DNA of 13,369 nt, from the NCBI GenBank assembly GCA_040080915.1, contig JBEBHD010000142.1, positions 1 to 13,369 on the forward strand. The letters are read 5' to 3'. Below, in pieces: positions 1-8,523 of this stretch; positions within the stretch are counted from its first letter, which is position 1, and the number at the start of each line of letters is the position of its first letter. The translations under genes and the position numbers were made by a program. Below the pieces are notes generated by a model. It was not told the origin of the DNA. It did not search any database and saw only the letters and a list, made by a program, of their open reading frames with translations. Source of the stretch: M3007 sp040080915 (lineage in GTDB: Bacteria > Bacteroidota > Bacteroidia > Chitinophagales > Saprospiraceae).

Positions 1-1170
1 AAGGAAATAGCGGCGAACCTGGCCAATTACCCCGAGTTGCCAGCCTCGGAGCAGCGGCCATGTTTGTTTACCGGCAGAATGGGGGAAGCCCTTTTTCTGA
101 TGAATTATGCTCAATATCTCAAAAACGACTTCTATTTTGAACTGGCTATACAACGTGTTGAAGAAAGTTTCGAACTGGTTAACAACGGTTACCCATATCT
201 ACACTTCAGCGGCGGACTGACTGGGATTTTTTGGGCGATAGAGCATTTTATTGAGTTGGGTTACCTGGAAGAAAACACCCGGAAATCTTTGCAGCCTTTC
301 GACAAGCATCTCGCAGAAAAAATGCTGGAGGATATGACCAAGGGCGGCTTTGATTTTATGCACAATGCCTTGGGCATTGCATTTTACTTGTTAAAGCGAC
401 GCAAACATAACCCCCGTTTGGATGCCTACCTCGTAAAGTGTGTCAAAGCGTTATCGGATTGCGCACTGCAAGCGGATGGGGGATCCTTGAAGTGGCTCTC
501 GCTTTTGAACTCAACCACCGGTGAAACAGGCCCCAATATTTGCCTGTCGCATGGGATGTCAAGCATAGCCATAATGCTCACCAAATTTATCGAACATGGC
601 ATTGCCAAAGAATTGTCGGCCGACCTTTTACACCGCACTGTTTCTTATATTCTGGCACAGGAAATAGACTCTGCTCAGTACTTGTCCTACTTCCCTAGCA
701 TGTCGTTGGAAAAACCCAATTTGTCAACTTTGACCAGCAGAATGGCCTGGTGTTATGGTGATCTGGGTGTAGGTTTGGCGCTTTGCCGAGCCGGTAAAAC
801 AACAGGCATACCTTCCTGGAGCGAGAAAGGAATGGAAGTTCTGACTTTTTCCTGCTCAAGAAAGGAACAGTTCCAAGATGCAGGGATATGTCATGGCACA
901 GCCGGCGTGGCGCATATTTTCCAACGCATTTTTCATGATACCGGCTTGCCCGTTTTCAAAGACACTGCCGCCTATTGGTATAAACAAACGCTTACCATGG
1001 GCAACAACCCCGTAGGACTCGCCGGTTACTTACCGTATTTTGTCAACGAAGCAGTTCATTTAACGCAGGCTCGTGGCTTTTTGGTCGGCATTTCCGGTAT
1101 TGGCCTGTCGCTCCTTCATGCCGTCTCGGATACCCCGCCGAATTGGGACGAATGCCTGTTGTTGAGCTAA
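1..1170 (+). CDS. lanC: LanC-family lanthionine synthetase (cyclase), 5' end cut by the window
   Basis: Cytoplasmic zinc enzyme predicted to add Cys thiols to dehydrated Ser/Thr of a precursor peptide, forming (methyl)lanthionine rings. The reading frame is open back to base 1, so the start is outside the window; the in-frame TTG at 37 is not trusted. Counting from that TTG (377 residues to the stop), the expected LanC landmarks appear in order: the repeat starts LFTGRMGEAL (10-19) and HFSGGLTGI (56-64); D106 in FDFMHNALG; H172 in LSHG; R235 and zinc ligand C239 in RMAWCYGD; zinc ligands C285-H286 in CHGTAG; and the tail GISGIGLSLLHAVSD ending WDECLLLS. These match the NisC pattern Asp, His, Arg-x3-Cys-Tyr and Cys-His. 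Probably only a few tens of residues are missing. It lies 42 bases upstream of lanB on the same strand, so co-transcription and a shared substrate are likely. One oddity is HNALG, where I recall relatives having HGALG. The family call is firm; the natural product is unknown. Confidence 0.93.
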   Translation, partial: KEIAANLANYPELPASEQRPCLFTGRMGEALFLMNYAQYLKNDFYFELAIQRVEESFELVNNGYPYLHFSGGLTGIFWAIEHFIELGYLEENTRKSLQPFDKHLAEKMLEDMTKGGFDFMHNALGIAFYLLKRRKHNPRLDAYLVKCVKALSDCALQADGGSLKWLSLLNSTTGETGPNICLSHGMSSIAIMLTKFIEHGIAKELSADLLHRTVSYILAQEIDSAQYLSYFPSMSLEKPNLSTLTSRMAWCYGDLGVGLALCRAGKTTGIPSWSEKGMEVLTFSCSRKEQFQDAGICHGTAGVAHIFQRIFHDTGLPVFKDTAAYWYKQTLTMGNNPVGLAGYLPYFVNEAVHLTQARGFLVGISGIGLSLLHAVSDTPPNWDECLLLS

Positions 1171-1212
1171 TCCTTTTTCTGATCCTGTCGTAAACATAAC
1201 CCGCTGTTGGCC

Positions 1213-4200
1213 ATGCAACAATATCAAGCGCATCCCAAATTCTTAATCCGCACGCCGCTACTGCCACTCGACGGTCCGCTACAGGCACTTTTGGCCGCCA
1301 CGGATCCAACGGAGCAAATAGCGCTGCTTTATCAAATTTATCAACACCCTGCGGTCAATGATGCCTTGTTTTTGGCTTCGCCGGTACTGCACGAACAGTT
1401 GAAAAAAAAAGCGGGCGGCAAATCTATTTCGCCGGAAGAAGAAGAACAGTTGGCTGTATCGCTGACACGTTACCTCCTTCGCATGTCGACCCGCTGTACG
1501 CCGTTCGGTCTGTTCGCTGGCTGCACACTCGGTACATGGGCCGAGGTAACGGATATCCGATTGTCGACTCCGGAGTATATGCATCGGCACACCAGGCCCG
1601 ATATGGATTATTTGTGTCAACTGGCGCAAAACCTGGCGGAGATGCCAGGCATTAAGGAATTCCTCCGGTACTACCCCAACAGCAGCTACTACGCCAGTGG
1701 ACAACACATTCGTTTTGTAGACTATCACTATCGCCGGAAAATGCGCTTTCACCGCCTGGCGGCCGTGGAAAGTTCGGAATACATTAACCGTATCCTGCTT
1801 CGTGCGGCCAATGGAGCCGTGCTTGAGGATCTCGCCAATGAACTCGTCGGCGATGACATCGAAATGGAAGAAGCCATTGAATTTTTATACGAAGCCATCG
1901 AAGGCAAATTGTTAGTCAGTGAACTAGACGGCAATACGACCGGGCCTGAAATGCTCGACCGAATGATCGCAGTACTAAGTCGTATCACCCACTCGCCCCT
2001 GGCGCTCGAAAAATCCAGCCAACTGCAAAGCTTGCGAAATGAGATTGGCCGGATTGATCAGGCTCCGCCGGAAGACGGGGCTGGGCGATACAAAGGCTTG
2101 ATTGGTTTGTTGAACCAACTTGAGTACAATTACGACATTCAGCGGCTCCTACAGGTGGATATGTTTAAACCCGCAACAACCTGCACCTTTGACTCTGGGT
2201 TGCTCCGCTCCATTCAACGCGGGCTTGCCGTACTCAATCGGCTCACTATGAAAGCCTCGACCAACGACTTGGAGCGGTTTAAAACAGCGTTTGTCGCCAG
2301 ATATGAGTCGAAAGCAATACCCTTGCTGGAAGTACTTGATGTGGAAAGTGGTATCGGATATAAAGCTGCTAACCTGGGTGATATCAATCCCTTGATTGAC
2401 GACATCCGGGCAATGCCGGAACAAGGCCTGCCACCTTCATCCCAGAACCGCCTGCATTCATTTTTGATGCAAAAGCTGCTGCAGGCCAGCAAAGAACAAC
2501 TTTATGAAATACACTTGACTGACCCAGAATTGGAATGGCTTGGCGAACCCAACTGGGATGACTTGCCGGACTCAATTTCAACCCTGGCCGCAGTTGTGCC
2601 AAACACATCGGAAGCGGGTGCCCCACCAACCGTTCATATCATTCGTGCTTTCGGGCCTTCCAATAAAATATTAGGCCGGTTTACGCATCTTCACCCCGAA
2701 ATTCATCGCTGGGTACGGAATATTGCTGAAATAGAGGAAGCGCTAAACAATAATGCTATACTGGCCGAAATCGTGCATTTGCCGGAGTCGCGCTTAGGCA
2801 ATATCCTGATGCGTACGCAAATTCGAGGCTATGAAATACCCTATCTGGCGCATTCAACTGTTCCGGAAGAACAACAGGTAAAACTTCAGGACATTATCGT
2901 GAAAGTAGACAAAAATGAAATCATCTTGTTCTCTAAGATGTTGGGGAAGCGTATCATCCCGACGATGAGCAATTCTCACAATTACAAGGCAAAATCTCTT
3001 CCCGTGTACCAGTTCCTATGTGACCTGCAAACACAAAATAAACGCTCCGGGTTAATGTTTTCCTGGGGAAACGCAGAAGCCGAATTCTCGTTTTTGCCCA
3101 GAGTGACGTATGAAAACCTCATCTTATCCCGCGCTACCTGGCAAATTAATTACCTTGAGATTAAACCATTGCTGGGATTGAAGAAAACCGACGATGTGCT
3201 AAAAAAAGTGGTCGCATGGAAAAATCATCTGAATATGCCAGACCGGGTGTTGGTAGAACGCGGCGACAATGCGCTCTACGTCGACTTTAACAATTATCTG
3301 TGTGTCAAATCTTTTTTACATGAAATCGGCAAAACGTCTTCTGTACGCATCGTCGAATTTCTCTTTGAAGACCAACAAGGCATCGTAAAGGACGAAAACG
3401 GCCAAACCTACACCAACGAACTGATTGCGGTATTCACCAAAGAAAAAAAAGCGGAGCAACAAGTGAATCACCCGGTGTTTGAACCGCCCGTACTTGAAAT
3501 AAAACGCTCCTTTGCAGTTGGCTCCGACTGGCTGTATTTCAAACTGTACTGCGGCCACAAAACGGCCGACGAGGTTTTGGCACAGTCGATCCTGCCCTTA
3601 GTTCAGCGACTTGCTGCAGAACGCCTTGTTGACCAATGGTTTTTCATCCGCTATTCTGATCCCGACCACCATATCCGCTTGCGGTTTCACCTAACCGATC
3701 CAGGCGCGTTGGGGCCCGTTATCCAGGCTACTCATGAAGCGCTTCAAGGCTACATGGAACAAAAACAAATCTGGAAAATCCAGACGGATACCTATGAGCG
3801 AGAAGTAGAGCGATACGGCTCATATACGATGCCTCTGGCTGAAAAGTTGTTTCACGCTGACAGCCTGCACACCTTGTTGTTCCTGGAACAAGCCGGTGAA
3901 CTTTCAGAAGAGACGCGATGGATGTACGGTTTGTTAGCTGCTGACGACCTGTTGGAATCCTTCGGGTTTTCATTGGCGAAAAAGATCGCCTTTACCGAAC
4001 GAATGAAAAATAGTTTTGAAACCGAGTTCAAGGTTTCTGAAAACGTACATTTACGTAAGCAGCTCAACGGCAAATTCAGGGAACATCGACCCAAAATAGT
4101 GTCTTTGCTCAATCGTACTGGTGATGATGTTTATTCAGATATTTACGCATTGCTGCATGCCAGACATACGGATATGTTGCCGTTGGTTCAAACCATTTTA

Positions 4201-4401
4201 TCTGTATGCCGCGAAAAAAACCTTCCGTTAGACCAATACATTTCCAGCTACCTGCATATGCATTTCAATCGTTTGTTTACTTCCGGCCAGCGTTTGTATG
4301 AACTTACCTTGTATTCCTTGCTTTTTAACTATTACCAGCAGGTGCTACACATGACAAAACAGCAGACAGAGAACAAGGATCATGTTTCAATTCCGGGGTA
4401 G
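1213..4401 (+). CDS. lanB: Full-length class I lanthipeptide dehydratase (LanB)
   Basis: Predicted to dehydrate Ser/Thr in a precursor peptide by tRNA-Glu-dependent glutamylation followed by glutamate elimination, supplying LanC. The start chosen is ATG 1213 (1062 residues); a TTG two codons earlier is less likely, and no Shine-Dalgarno sequence helps decide. The N-terminal glutamylation region shows FLIRTP (R13), RCTPFG (R94, T96), TRPDMD (R128, D130), GRFTHLHPE, RGYEIPY, IIPTMSNSHNY and FLPRVTYENL, as in NisB-type enzymes. The C-terminal elimination domain (SpaB_C/thiopeptide type) begins near residue 765 with SDWLYFKLYCG. It continues through WFFIRYSDPDHHIRLRFH (R813, R822, R824), ERYG and LFHADS, and ends with LHMHFNRL (H1015, H1017) and QRLYELTLYSLL. 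Both halves are in one chain, and the length fits NisB (about 990 residues). The stop TAG lies in an inverted repeat shared with the convergent gene. Codons look more AT-rich than in the genes downstream. Confidence 0.95.
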   Translation: MQQYQAHPKFLIRTPLLPLDGPLQALLAATDPTEQIALLYQIYQHPAVNDALFLASPVLHEQLKKKAGGKSISPEEEEQLAVSLTRYLLRMSTRCTPFGLFAGCTLGTWAEVTDIRLSTPEYMHRHTRPDMDYLCQLAQNLAEMPGIKEFLRYYPNSSYYASGQHIRFVDYHYRRKMRFHRLAAVESSEYINRILLRAANGAVLEDLANELVGDDIEMEEAIEFLYEAIEGKLLVSELDGNTTGPEMLDRMIAVLSRITHSPLALEKSSQLQSLRNEIGRIDQAPPEDGAGRYKGLIGLLNQLEYNYDIQRLLQVDMFKPATTCTFDSGLLRSIQRGLAVLNRLTMKASTNDLERFKTAFVARYESKAIPLLEVLDVESGIGYKAANLGDINPLIDDIRAMPEQGLPPSSQNRLHSFLMQKLLQASKEQLYEIHLTDPELEWLGEPNWDDLPDSISTLAAVVPNTSEAGAPPTVHIIRAFGPSNKILGRFTHLHPEIHRWVRNIAEIEEALNNNAILAEIVHLPESRLGNILMRTQIRGYEIPYLAHSTVPEEQQVKLQDIIVKVDKNEIILFSKMLGKRIIPTMSNSHNYKAKSLPVYQFLCDLQTQNKRSGLMFSWGNAEAEFSFLPRVTYENLILSRATWQINYLEIKPLLGLKKTDDVLKKVVAWKNHLNMPDRVLVERGDNALYVDFNNYLCVKSFLHEIGKTSSVRIVEFLFEDQQGIVKDENGQTYTNELIAVFTKEKKAEQQVNHPVFEPPVLEIKRSFAVGSDWLYFKLYCGHKTADEVLAQSILPLVQRLAAERLVDQWFFIRYSDPDHHIRLRFHLTDPGALGPVIQATHEALQGYMEQKQIWKIQTDTYEREVERYGSYTMPLAEKLFHADSLHTLLFLEQAGELSEETRWMYGLLAADDLLESFGFSLAKKIAFTERMKNSFETEFKVSENVHLRKQLNGKFREHRPKIVSLLNRTGDDVYSDIYALLHARHTDMLPLVQTILSVCREKNLPLDQYISSYLHMHFNRLFTSGQRLYELTLYSLLFNYYQQVLHMTKQQTENKDHVSIPG

Positions 4402-4422
4402 TCGATCTTTTTTGTCGCTACC
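4397..4422. terminator. Inverted repeat over both stop codons at a convergent junction, possible two-way terminator
   Basis: The arm GGTAG-T-CGA (4397-4405, with one bulged T at 4402) pairs with TCGCTACC (4415-4422) around a nine-base T-rich loop. This gives an eight-base-pair stem. The lanB stop (4399-4401) lies in the left arm, and the stop of the opposite-strand gene (4418-4420) starts in the right arm. The spacer between the two stops is only 16 bases, so any terminator for either gene has to be here or inside the other gene. There is no U-run after the stem on either strand; the T-run is in the loop. It is therefore not a classical intrinsic terminator, and the repeat may be partly a chance product of two facing stops. 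Confidence 0.3.
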
Positions 4423-7400
4423 ACATTACCACTTTCCCAAAAACCAAACCCTGTTCCCCCTCAATCGAATATACATACACCCCCGTACTCAGCCCGTGCA
4501 GCCGTACCTCGGTTTGCCCTTGAAATTTTTCCACGCGCACGGCCCGGCCTTTTTCGTCGAACAGACGGAAAACCACCGGCCCCGGCTGCTCCGTTTCTAC
4601 CCGGAGCAGGCCGTCAGCTGCCACTGGATTGGGAAAAACGCGCCCCACGAAAGCGCGACTGCCGTTTTCCAAACCCCTGCCAAGTGCTTGCGGTGCATCT
4701 TCCACGAGGTTAGGCACGGGCTTGGACACCACAAACTGCCCGAACGCACCGACAGGCAAGCCATCGCTGAAAATGACAGAACCGTTTGAGCCGAACTTGC
4801 GGTGGTCGCCCGTATCCTCCTGCAGCCAGAAGCTCCCTTCGCCGTTGGCAGGGCGCGACCACAGTTTGTACGCGCTCGCCGAAGTGGTCAGCGGTACGCG
4901 TCCTATCCGATAAAAACGCATTTCGCGCAACGGCGTAAAGGCTGCGTTGGGGCCGTAATTGCGCACAACCCAGTAGGCGCGGCTCAGCGGATCGGTCCCT
5001 GGTGTCGCATCGGGAGCCAAATTGATTCGGGTAGCGCATACCTCGCCGCCGGGCAGAGCACCCATTCCCGCTGTAGTACACTCGAAGCCAACGTTTTCAC
5101 CAAAAAAATACGTCCCGGCGGCGGTCATCGCCCGGCGGGCGCTGAAACCAGGGCCAACGGCAACAGTTGAAGCCACGCGCCGGGCCTCGCCGTTTAGGCC
5201 GAGGTGGCGGGTGCCGCTTCGGTCGAGTACCGGCCCGGTGGCCGCAGGTTCGTTGAACTGGTAGTAGGCCGACAGGCTGGGGTCGCTGGTGTCGAGTTTG
5301 ACCAAATGCATCTGCTCCCGGATTTCGGCCTGGCTGAGCGCTCGGCGGTACACGCACACCTCGTCGAGCAGGCCGTTGAAAAAACGCCCACCGCCGTTGG
5401 GATCCTCGCCGAGGGTGAGCGGGCCGTCGAACTGCTCGGCACCACGGGCGGAATTGTCCACTGCCGGGCGGCCGTTCAGGTACATCGTCACACGGGCGGG
5501 TTCCACCACGAGCGCCACGTGTGCCCACTCGTTTTGTGGCACGGCAAGGCCACTGTTCCACCACCAGCCAGCGTCGTTCCAGTGGTAACTGAGATTGTCG
5601 CCGTCGAAGCCGATGCCCGCCGTTGTGTTGCTGCTGCGGCAAAAAACAATGCCGGCACGTCCGTCTTGCGCACCGAAGCGTTTGATCCAGGCCGTGATGG
5701 TGACGGTGTCGGAATTCAGTCGAAGCGGCTCTGTAGCCACGGCATTGTCGCCAGAGCCATCGAAAAGCAAGGCGCTGCCGGGCAGGCTGTCGCGGTCGCA
5801 ACCGTTGCCCACACGCAGCAGAAGGGTGTCGTAAAAAATGCCTTGCGGTGTTTGCAGCATCATTTCGGCGCGGTATTCACCCGGTTTACCGAACACGGCT
5901 TTAGGTGTACGCGTGTTTTCCCCGGAAAAAAATGTCGCACCGGGGAATGCCCACGTCCACGTCGCGCTGGCGTGGTTAACGACGGAGTAGTCGTCGAAGA
6001 AGAAAGTATCGCGTGCGCAGCCGCTTTCGAGTTTGTCGGTCATTGCCTGCGGCAAAACGGCAGACGGCTCGAACAGCGGGGCTTCCCATACGCCAAAACC
6101 CCAGCAACCATTTCGGATTTTGCCGTCGCGATAAAACGGCTTGAGGCGGTTCGTTTCGGCACTCAGCGGCATGCCGTCGGAGTAGGGTTGCCAATCGGAA
6201 TGGCTGTTGTTTCGGTAAAAAACACCCTTGTTGGTGCCGAGGTAGATGCCGCCGTCGGTGCCGTACTGGGCCATGATATTTGCGATGCGAACACTGTTCA
6301 GCAATGCCGTGGTCAGGTTGATCCACGACTGCCCGCCGTCGATGCTTTTGTAAATTTTTCGTCCATTGGAGCCGTAGGTTACGGCGCACCAGAGCACATC
6401 TGCGCTTTCGGCGCTGACGGCCAGTTTTGCGCGGTCGTTGTTGTTGGGCAGCGGCAATGGGGTGCAGAGCGACCACGTTTGGCCGCCGTCGGCGCTGCGC
6501 CAAATGGCATCGTCGGTGCCATTCCACTGGGAGCAGTACATGACCTGCGGGTTGGAACGAGCGATTTCGATGTCGAACACCGTGTTATCGGCGGTACCGG
6601 GGAACGTGTACAGTGCAGCAAACGAAGCGCCACCGTTGGCGCTTTTCCAGATTTTGTTGTCCTTGCCGAGGAACACGATGCCCCAGCACTGCGGGTGCCA
6701 TACCATCTCGCTATTGGCATAGTAGGCGTAGCTCTCGTTTGGAAAAAGCCCTACGGAAAAGTTGGTGCGCCCGCCCGCAAGCCCGCCTGCGAGGCTATAC
6801 CCACCGATATCGGAATGGTATGTTTTGAGACCTGGGCCGGGGCTGACGTAGCCGGTAGCGGCTTCAGCCCCGCCCATTCGGTAGTAGGTGTTGGGTGGGA
6901 ATGACTCGTGCCAGGCCATGTTGCCGTTGTGGTAGCGGCCACCCACGAGCAGGTCGTCGTTCCAGCCGCTGTCGAAGCCCCACATGTCGGAGCCGGTAAT
7001 GCCGTTCATGCGGGCTTCATGGGTTTGGCCGAAATTGTTGGAGTAGTTCAGCCCGCCGTCGCTGGCAATCCACAGGTCGGAGCCTTGTGCAGCGAGGGCC
7101 TGTAGGTCGGGATGGCTCCACGGCAGGCCGCTGACATAGCCGCCGAGAGTTTGCCAGGTAGCACCGCCGTCGCTGCTTTTGAACCACGATGTACCGCCCG
7201 CGATCAGCTGTTGGTCGTTGTTTGGATTAACAATGATGGCCATGTCGTAAAAACCCTGGTCGAAGCCCGTGGTGCCGTTGTTGGCCATGAGGTTGCTGTG
7301 CGCCGGTATGCTGTAGGGCTCGCCGATGGCGTTGGTCGGGTGGGTGTTGGCCCAGGTAGTGCCGCCGTCGTAGCTGACGAAAACGCCAACATACCCATAC

Positions 7401-8410
7401 AACGTAGCCCCGCTGCCACACAGGTAGGCGTATAGTTTGTCGGGTTTGGAAGGGCAAACGGCGATATGAATGCCAGTGACGGCTTGCCCGGAACCGGGTG
7501 TCCACCAGCCTGTTCCGACTGGCACCCACGAGGCGCCGTTGTCGTTGCTGCGCAAAAAGTCAGAGCCGCTGCCGTTTTTTCGTGCCGCAAATGCCACAGT
7601 CGGGTCTCCGGGTTTGAATTTGACGGCCCAGGTCTGATTAGTGAATTTTTTGGTCCATCCGGCACCGCCGTTGGTGCTTACGAGCAGGCCCTGATCGGCG
7701 GCTGCGAGGATGAGGTTCGGGTTGGCCGGGCTGATGGCCAGTTCATTTATCCAGAGGTTGGTTTCGGTATAGGCGTTGACCCACGTGCTGCCGCCGTCGG
7801 TTGTTTTGATGATTTTTCCGTCAGTTGCGGCGAAGGCTGTATTTGGGTCGTTGGGGTGGATTTTCACGGCCCCGAATGCGCCGTGCAGGATGTCGCGGGT
7901 GAGCAGGGTCCAGTTTTGACCCTTGTCGGTGGTTTTCCACAGACCGCCCGTTTCGCCGCCGGCGTACAGCACGTTGGGGTTGGATGGGGCGATGGCAATG
8001 GAGTACAGGTTGGTTTGCCAGGTAACCTTGGTGGTGCCGTCGGTGTGGTAGGTTTGACTCGGGCCAGCCCATGTCCAGGTGGCTTGTTGGTTGGATGCGG
8101 GAGGTGCGGGCACGTTTTCCGGTAAAATATCAACGGATAAACTTACTCGCCCGTTGCTGTTCGTACGTGCCCGTGCCCAATGCATCCAACGTTTGTAATA
8201 CTGGGTGTAGGTGTTTTTTTCAAAAGGCCGTTCGGTGTAGTAATCACGGTAGGCTTTCTGCACGGCGAAAACATCGGGGTTATCGGTTTGCAGGAGTCGC
8301 ATCCAGGCCGGGGCATCGGGGGCGATGAAAACGGGAGCCGGGCGTTTTTGGGCGAATAGGGTAGGGGCGAAACAAAGGGCAAGGGCAAGTGGGAAAAGGT
8401 AGCGATACAT
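4418..8410 (-). CDS. Secreted Asp-box beta-propeller / PKD / LamG protein with T9SS type A sorting domain
   Basis: Large exported protein, probably a surface-attached or released carbohydrate- or protein-binding protein. The start is ATG at 8410 (1330 residues). It gives a clean signal peptide, MYRYLF then a hydrophobic core, cut after LFA near residue 20; the frame stays open 95 codons further upstream, but that extension looks non-coding. Ten Asp-box repeats (S/T-x-D/N-x-G-x-x-W/F/Y) occur near residues 159, 202, 244, 287, 345, 411, 448, 589, 638 and 688, indicating one or two beta-propellers of the sortilin/BNR/GH74-like type. A PKD-like domain follows (about 797-867, ATWTWAFPG and KPGEYRAEM). 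Next comes a LamG/concanavalin-like domain (about 876-1037, SALLFDGSGD, ITAWIKRF, GLLDEVCVYRRALS), then a linker domain. The tail at 1256-1330 (GRVFPNPVAADG to GKVVMW) is a Por-secretion sorting domain, so export is Sec then T9SS with removal of the tail. I saw no sialidase F/YRIP motif, so enzymatic activity cannot be claimed. It is convergent with lanB and divergent from the macroglobulin gene; no functional link to either is evident. Confidence 0.93.
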   Translation of the reverse strand: MYRYLFPLALALCFAPTLFAQKRPAPVFIAPDAPAWMRLLQTDNPDVFAVQKAYRDYYTERPFEKNTYTQYYKRWMHWARARTNSNGRVSLSVDILPENVPAPPASNQQATWTWAGPSQTYHTDGTTKVTWQTNLYSIAIAPSNPNVLYAGGETGGLWKTTDKGQNWTLLTRDILHGAFGAVKIHPNDPNTAFAATDGKIIKTTDGGSTWVNAYTETNLWINELAISPANPNLILAAADQGLLVSTNGGAGWTKKFTNQTWAVKFKPGDPTVAFAARKNGSGSDFLRSNDNGASWVPVGTGWWTPGSGQAVTGIHIAVCPSKPDKLYAYLCGSGATLYGYVGVFVSYDGGTTWANTHPTNAIGEPYSIPAHSNLMANNGTTGFDQGFYDMAIIVNPNNDQQLIAGGTSWFKSSDGGATWQTLGGYVSGLPWSHPDLQALAAQGSDLWIASDGGLNYSNNFGQTHEARMNGITGSDMWGFDSGWNDDLLVGGRYHNGNMAWHESFPPNTYYRMGGAEAATGYVSPGPGLKTYHSDIGGYSLAGGLAGGRTNFSVGLFPNESYAYYANSEMVWHPQCWGIVFLGKDNKIWKSANGGASFAALYTFPGTADNTVFDIEIARSNPQVMYCSQWNGTDDAIWRSADGGQTWSLCTPLPLPNNNDRAKLAVSAESADVLWCAVTYGSNGRKIYKSIDGGQSWINLTTALLNSVRIANIMAQYGTDGGIYLGTNKGVFYRNNSHSDWQPYSDGMPLSAETNRLKPFYRDGKIRNGCWGFGVWEAPLFEPSAVLPQAMTDKLESGCARDTFFFDDYSVVNHASATWTWAFPGATFFSGENTRTPKAVFGKPGEYRAEMMLQTPQGIFYDTLLLRVGNGCDRDSLPGSALLFDGSGDNAVATEPLRLNSDTVTITAWIKRFGAQDGRAGIVFCRSSNTTAGIGFDGDNLSYHWNDAGWWWNSGLAVPQNEWAHVALVVEPARVTMYLNGRPAVDNSARGAEQFDGPLTLGEDPNGGGRFFNGLLDEVCVYRRALSQAEIREQMHLVKLDTSDPSLSAYYQFNEPAATGPVLDRSGTRHLGLNGEARRVASTVAVGPGFSARRAMTAAGTYFFGENVGFECTTAGMGALPGGEVCATRINLAPDATPGTDPLSRAYWVVRNYGPNAAFTPLREMRFYRIGRVPLTTSASAYKLWSRPANGEGSFWLQEDTGDHRKFGSNGSVIFSDGLPVGAFGQFVVSKPVPNLVEDAPQALGRGLENGSRAFVGRVFPNPVAADGLLRVETEQPGPVVFRLFDEKGRAVRVEKFQGQTEVRLHGLSTGVYVYSIEGEQGLVFGKVVMW

Positions 8411-8430
8411 GCGTGCAGTGATATTTTGTG

Positions 8431-8460
8431 CAAAAGAACAAAAAAAGCAGTGCCCGGCAA
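8431..8460 (-). promoter_or_regulatory. Weak Bacteroidota-type promoter candidate for the Asp-box protein gene
   Basis: Read on the - strand, TTG (8460-8458) is followed after 19 bases by TTCTTTTG (8438-8431). The latter differs from the Bacteroidota -7 consensus TAnnTTTG at one position. Transcription would start about 15 bases before the ATG at 8410, giving a short leader without a Shine-Dalgarno sequence. The position is right, but the -7 mismatch and the A/T-rich setting make a chance match possible. Confidence 0.28.
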
Positions 8461-8523
8461 GGAATTCCACTCGCCCGAACGCCCCCTTTCGCCCTCGTAC
8501 ACATAGCGCCCACACATCGGCGC

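Noticed and set aside
37..1170. TTG at 37 as the start of LanC
   Set aside because: The frame is open to base 1 and the first LanC repeat begins almost at once after this codon. The gene most likely starts before the window.
1402..1410. Homopolymer runs (A9 at 1402, A8 at 3433, T8 at 9785 and T8 at 12843) as phase-variation switches
   Set aside because: All runs lie mid-gene with the frames intact, encode ordinary Lys- or Phe-containing stretches and are not near starts. They are more likely chance, or points to watch for sequencing error.
4382..4789. 135-codon + strand ORF overlapping the lanB stop, considered as a precursor peptide or small gene
   Set aside because: It is almost wholly antisense to the conserved T9SS sorting domain and shows no leader/core pattern. 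It reads as a shadow of the real gene.
5204..6904. 566-codon + strand ORF inside the Asp-box gene
   Set aside because: It is antisense to a gene with clear domains. Long mirror frames are expected in G+C-rich coding DNA, and the translation shows no known domain.
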